Shown: piece by piece, positions 61,246 through 64,000 of the stretch | Layout of the letters: each line of letters opens with the position of its first letter | How positions within the stretch are numbered: the first letter of the stretch is position 1 | Source of the DNA: Orientallactaga sibirica | Taxonomy: Eukaryota; Chordata; Mammalia; Rodentia; Dipodidae | Direction of reading: 5' to 3' | DNA length: 64,000 bases | Assembly (NCBI GenBank): GCA_036365145.1 | Contig: JAEOAD010000048.1 | Span: 15,507,001 to 15,571,000 of the forward strand | The notes under the pieces: model-generated | Told to the model about the DNA's origin: nothing | What the model saw: only the letters and a program-made list of their open reading frames with translations | Databases searched by the model: none | Position numbers and translations under genes: made by a program

Positions 61246-61778
61246 AGGATCATGCGGCCGGTGAGGAGCAAGGTCAGAAATGGCCCAGCCCCTGTCCTCT
61301 GCACCTTGCTTCCATGCTGGTGATGTGTCCCCTGGAAGCCTTCCTGGCATCCCCATGGGTTCCTTCTCTTCCCTGGGACGGTCAGTGACACAGCTGCTGG
61401 GAGATGGCAGAAAGCTCTCAGCAGATCAGCAGTTTCTGGGACAAAGAAGGAGCAGGCAGATCCACCAAGACACTCTCAGCCTGCTGGGAACCTCCAGGTG
61501 CAGCCTGAGTCACCGCCCTTGTCAGCTGCCTGTCCCTAGCGCAGCAGCATCATCTGTTCTCAGCCTAGGGACAGGCTCACTCAGGGGCTGGGAGGACACA
61601 GGGAGGGGCTTGCTGGTGCAGCCCAAAGTGTTCACTGTGTTGGGAACACTCAGTCATTCCGGATGGAGGCACACTAAGGACCGCTGATGCTGGCACGTGG
61701 AGCTCAGACTTCAGGGAGGAGGTGAGGTGGTTCCGCCTTGGCTCTGGAGACAAAGTTCTCGGTTGGGGGAGTGTGTGA
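61246..61778. other. Single-copy sequence
   Basis: GC-rich. The frame at 61280-61687 (135 codons) has no recognisable domain and no splice or start support. Confidence 0.45.
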
Positions 61779-61990
61779 CAGGTGTCTTAGCTCAGTTGCT
61801 TTAATAAAATGTCACAGACCAGATGGCTTACATGATAGGAGGTTTTTCCTCCTATTTCTGGAGGCAGAGATGTCCAAGATAAAGTCACAAAGTAGATTTA
61901 GTGCCTGGCAACAGGGTGCTGCCTGCTGCTTGCGTCCTCCTGTGGCTGAAAGAGAGTGCTCAGGCTGGGCGTGTGATAGACTGCAATCCA
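61779..61990 (-). mobile_element. MLT1-type MaLR LTR, first piece (antisense)
   Basis: CTCAGTTGCTTTAATAAAAT and TTTCTGGAGGCAGAGATGTC fit the antisense 3' end of MLT1 LTRs. Continues at 62630-62815 beyond later insertions. Confidence 0.65.
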
Positions 61991-62013
61991 AGCACCCCTA
62001 GGTTAAGACCCTG

Positions 62014-62319
62014 TGTTAGGGTTTGACTATGAAATGTCTCCCCATGGGCTCATGGTTTGAACGCTTGCTCTTAAGATGGTGGGTGCTGTTTTGGGAGGTT
62101 ACGGGAACTTTAAGTGGAGCCTAGATGGAGGAAGTGGGTCACTGTGGGAGGATCATTTCTGGCCATTTCTTATCTCACTCTCCGCTTTCTGGCACACCAT
62201 GATGTGAACTGAGCTGTTCCCCCTGCCTTCCCACCATGATGAACTGAGCACTCTGAAACTGTGAGATCTTCCCACCTGGTTTTCTGTTGTATATTTGGCT
62301 ACAGTAATGAAAAAGTAAT
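62014..62319 (+). mobile_element. MaLR LTR (ORR1/MT-like)
   Basis: TGTTAGGGTTTGACTATGAA, AGTGGGTCACTGTGGGAGGA, ACTGAGCACTCTGAAACTGT. Inserted in the older antisense MLT1. Confidence 0.78.
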
Positions 62320-62328
62320 TAACCCACC

Positions 62329-62365
62329 TGCAGGGAGGGAGGGAGGGAGGGAGGAAGAGAAAGGG
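62329..62365. repeat. (GGGA)n
   Basis: Six GGGA-type units. Confidence 0.93.
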
Positions 62366-62394
62366 GAGGGAGATAGGGAGATTTTCTCTCGTGC

Positions 62395-62628
62395 CCTTTA
62401 AAAAAATTTTTATTAATTACAGACATACTTAGTATGGATACATCATGTGTTGGTATCATCCTTTCCCTCATCCCTGCCCCCTTCTGAAGGGGGCCCTCCC
62501 CATTTGGGGTCACAGATGATCCCCATGGGGGTTGTGGGTTATGCGTTGTGGGAGCAGCAATCAGTACTGGGGAGAGGCAGTGCCTCTGAGCATGATGTCC
62601 CAACTTGTAGCTCTAACAATCTTTCCAC
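62395..62628 (-). mobile_element. Probable antisense L1 3' UTR
   Basis: TTTAAAAAAATTTTTATTAATTAC then TACTTAGTATGGATACATCA and a CCCTCATCCCTGCCCCC stretch resemble an L1 tail of another subfamily than 1181-1403. Confidence 0.5.
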
Positions 62629-62815
62629 CCACCCACCCCTTTCTGGTGTCCTTTCTTATAAAATCACAAATGTATGAGCCCTACCCTCATGACTTCACTG
62701 AATCCTAACCACTTTCCAAAGAACCCACCCACCTCTTCATGCCATCACAGTGGGAGCAGGATGTGACATGAATCTCGGTTATGGGGGGGGGACACAAGCA
62801 CCCATTCCATATGAC
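62629..62815 (-). mobile_element. MLT1-type MaLR LTR, second piece
   Basis: GGTGTCCTTTCTTATAAAAT, GAGCCCTACCCTCATGACTT and the GGGGGGGGACACAAGCACCC near 62790 are the antisense 5' half of an MLT1 LTR. Confidence 0.7.
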
Positions 62816-62894
62816 AGGAAACAAAGCCTCCTTATACGGTGCTGACTAACAGGTCACTGGTGAGACCTGCTTCTAGCATAATAGCTGAGAAGGT

Positions 62895-63095
62895 TCTAGA
62901 GTAGGACCACGTGGATTTGATGTCTGTCTCTTGATAGCCAGGAACCTTGGACATGTGATATGCCTCCCTGTGCCTCAGTCTTCACGTTGGTGCAATGGGA
63001 AAGATGCTAACGAGACTTACCTCATAAGTGTGTGAGATGTTAACCCATGTACAGTGTTCACCTAGGACGGATCCCATATGTGATTATTACTATCT
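62895..63095 (+). mobile_element. MIR
   Basis: GCCTCCCTGTGCCTCAGTCT, GGTGCAATGGGAAAGATGCT, CTTACCTCATAAGTGTGTGA and the ATGTGATTATTACTATC end give almost a full-length MIR. Confidence 0.9.
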
Positions 63096-63584
63096 CGTGT
63101 CTACATCACCAGGAGGCCAGTGCAGGTCAATGGCCCTGGCACCGTGAGTCTTGTCCGTTACATCAACCAAAGCCCTCAAAACAGTCAATGGACACAAGGA
63201 CGCACAAGCTGGAGTGAGGCGATAAGCCGGCAGCAAAAGTGGACAGCCATGGACTCTTAATCCGCTGAGTCTTGGGAGCTGAGTGAGTGGAGCCAGGAGC
63301 CGCGTGTCTGTGATATCCAGTGGAACAAAGGCACACACCAGCAGAACGGCACACGAAGAAGACGCATGCCTGTTAGGAGATGGTTGATGACAGATCTCAT
63401 CAGTCCTGTTTCAGAGTGGAAACGGTCCTCTGGGGATGGGTATTTACATCTATTCAATGGTGAAAGAATGTCCTACTGCAGGACAGAGAATGGCATGGAG
63501 CCTGAGCAGATGAGCTGTCTTCCTCCCAGGAGGGCCATGGGCTGAACTGTCCACAATAACCCTAAAAGAGGGGTGCTAGAGTCC
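63096..63584. other. Single-copy sequence
   Basis: Nothing recognised; overlapping minus-strand frames 63090-63457 lack domains. Confidence 0.5.
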
Positions 63585-63945
63585 TGTGCCACCCCCACTA
63601 AGCAGGACAGACCGGGCTGCTAAACCACAGAAGTTCATCATTTCATGGTTCTGAAGGTTGAAAGACCAAGATGGAGGTGTCCCCAAGCTGGTTTTTCTTC
63701 TAAGGCCTCTCTGTTTGCTCATTAGATGGTCTTTTCTTTTGGCACAGTGGCACATGTCTATAATTCCTGCCCTTGGGAGGTCAGGGTAGGAAACTCTATT
63801 TCAAGGACAACTTGGGCTACACAGTGAAAAGACGTCTCTAAAATAACAAAGAAAAGGTGGTTTTTTTCCCGCTGGTTTCACACCATCTTCACTCCCTGTT
63901 AGGAAACACGCCAGTCATCTTATGATCTAACCCTATGGCCACATA
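63585..63945 (-). mobile_element. MLT1-type MaLR LTR split by B1-like SINE
   Basis: CATTTCATGGTTCTGAAGGT, AGACCAAGATGGAGGTGTCC and CACGCCAGTCATCTTATGAT are antisense MLT1. A diverged B1-like SINE interrupts at about 63738-63855. Confidence 0.65.
63738..63855 (+). mobile_element. Diverged B1-like SINE
   Basis: GGCACAGTGGCACATGTCTA to GACGTCTCTAAAATAAC. Confidence 0.7.
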
Positions 63946-64000
63946 TTAATTTTTTAAATTTATTTTATTTATTAGAGAGAGAGAAAAAAAAACAGGGAGA
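63946..64000 (-). mobile_element. DIP-like SINE, cut by window end
   Basis: TTTATTTTATTTATTAGAGAG tail and the start of the GA-rich segment only. Confidence 0.8.

Noticed and set aside
61280..61687. 135-codon plus-strand frame in GC-rich single-copy DNA
   Set aside because: No recognisable domain, no splice signals matching it, and frames on other strands are similar in length.

Overview
The window looks like mammalian, specifically rodent, nuclear DNA, and I find no protein-coding gene, no functional RNA gene and no CRISPR array. It is dense in four retroposon groups typical of mouse-related rodents: B1-like 7SL SINEs, a tRNA-derived SINE of the B2 superfamily, ID/B4-class SINEs, and MaLR LTRs, plus L1. 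The B2-type element has an A box like TGGCTTAGCGG, a B box like GGTTCGATTCC, a CT-rich stretch and an AATAAATAAA tail. It differs from mouse B2 and resembles the DIP element described from jerboas, so my best guess is a dipodoid rodent. That guess rests on remembered SINE consensus, not on a search. I call this element 'DIP-like' below; a longer subfamily with an extra internal block is 'DIP-long'.

Layout. 1-255: end of a solo ERV LTR. 1181-1417: a young L1 tail with a target duplication. 1637-3841: a 1.1-kb tandem duplication. 3.8-22 kb: SINE thickets separated by unremarkable single-copy DNA, with MaLR and old L1 pieces. 22.1-22.45 kb: a Tigger1-like fossil. 23.53-23.77 kb and 32.39-32.75 kb: two foldback (inverted-repeat) structures. 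28.68 kb: a strong CTCF-type motif. 30.77-30.90 kb, 31.2 kb, 39.1-39.5 kb and 43.3-43.8 kb: microsatellite, 39-bp, 42-bp and pentanucleotide arrays. 36-37 kb and 48.4-48.9 kb: LTR remnants. 51-52.5 kb: an old L1 (ORF1/ORF2 region) cut up by SINEs. 55.5-57.4 kb: two L1 3' ends head to tail. 61.8-64 kb: MIR and MLT1-type MaLR fossils broken by later insertions.

Most open reading frames in the window are read-through of SINEs (the antisense DIP-like SINE gives a recurring ATANELQMHAPPCASGF-like peptide), microsatellites or tandem repeats. Nothing here forms a gene system. The most unusual items are the 120-bp-arm inverted repeat at 32392-32753, the second foldback at 23531-23765, the near-perfect CTCF core carried by the DIP-long SINE subfamily, and the 1.1-kb tandem duplication, which may be biological or an assembly artefact. 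Family names are from memory; coordinates of old elements are approximate by about 5-20 bases.
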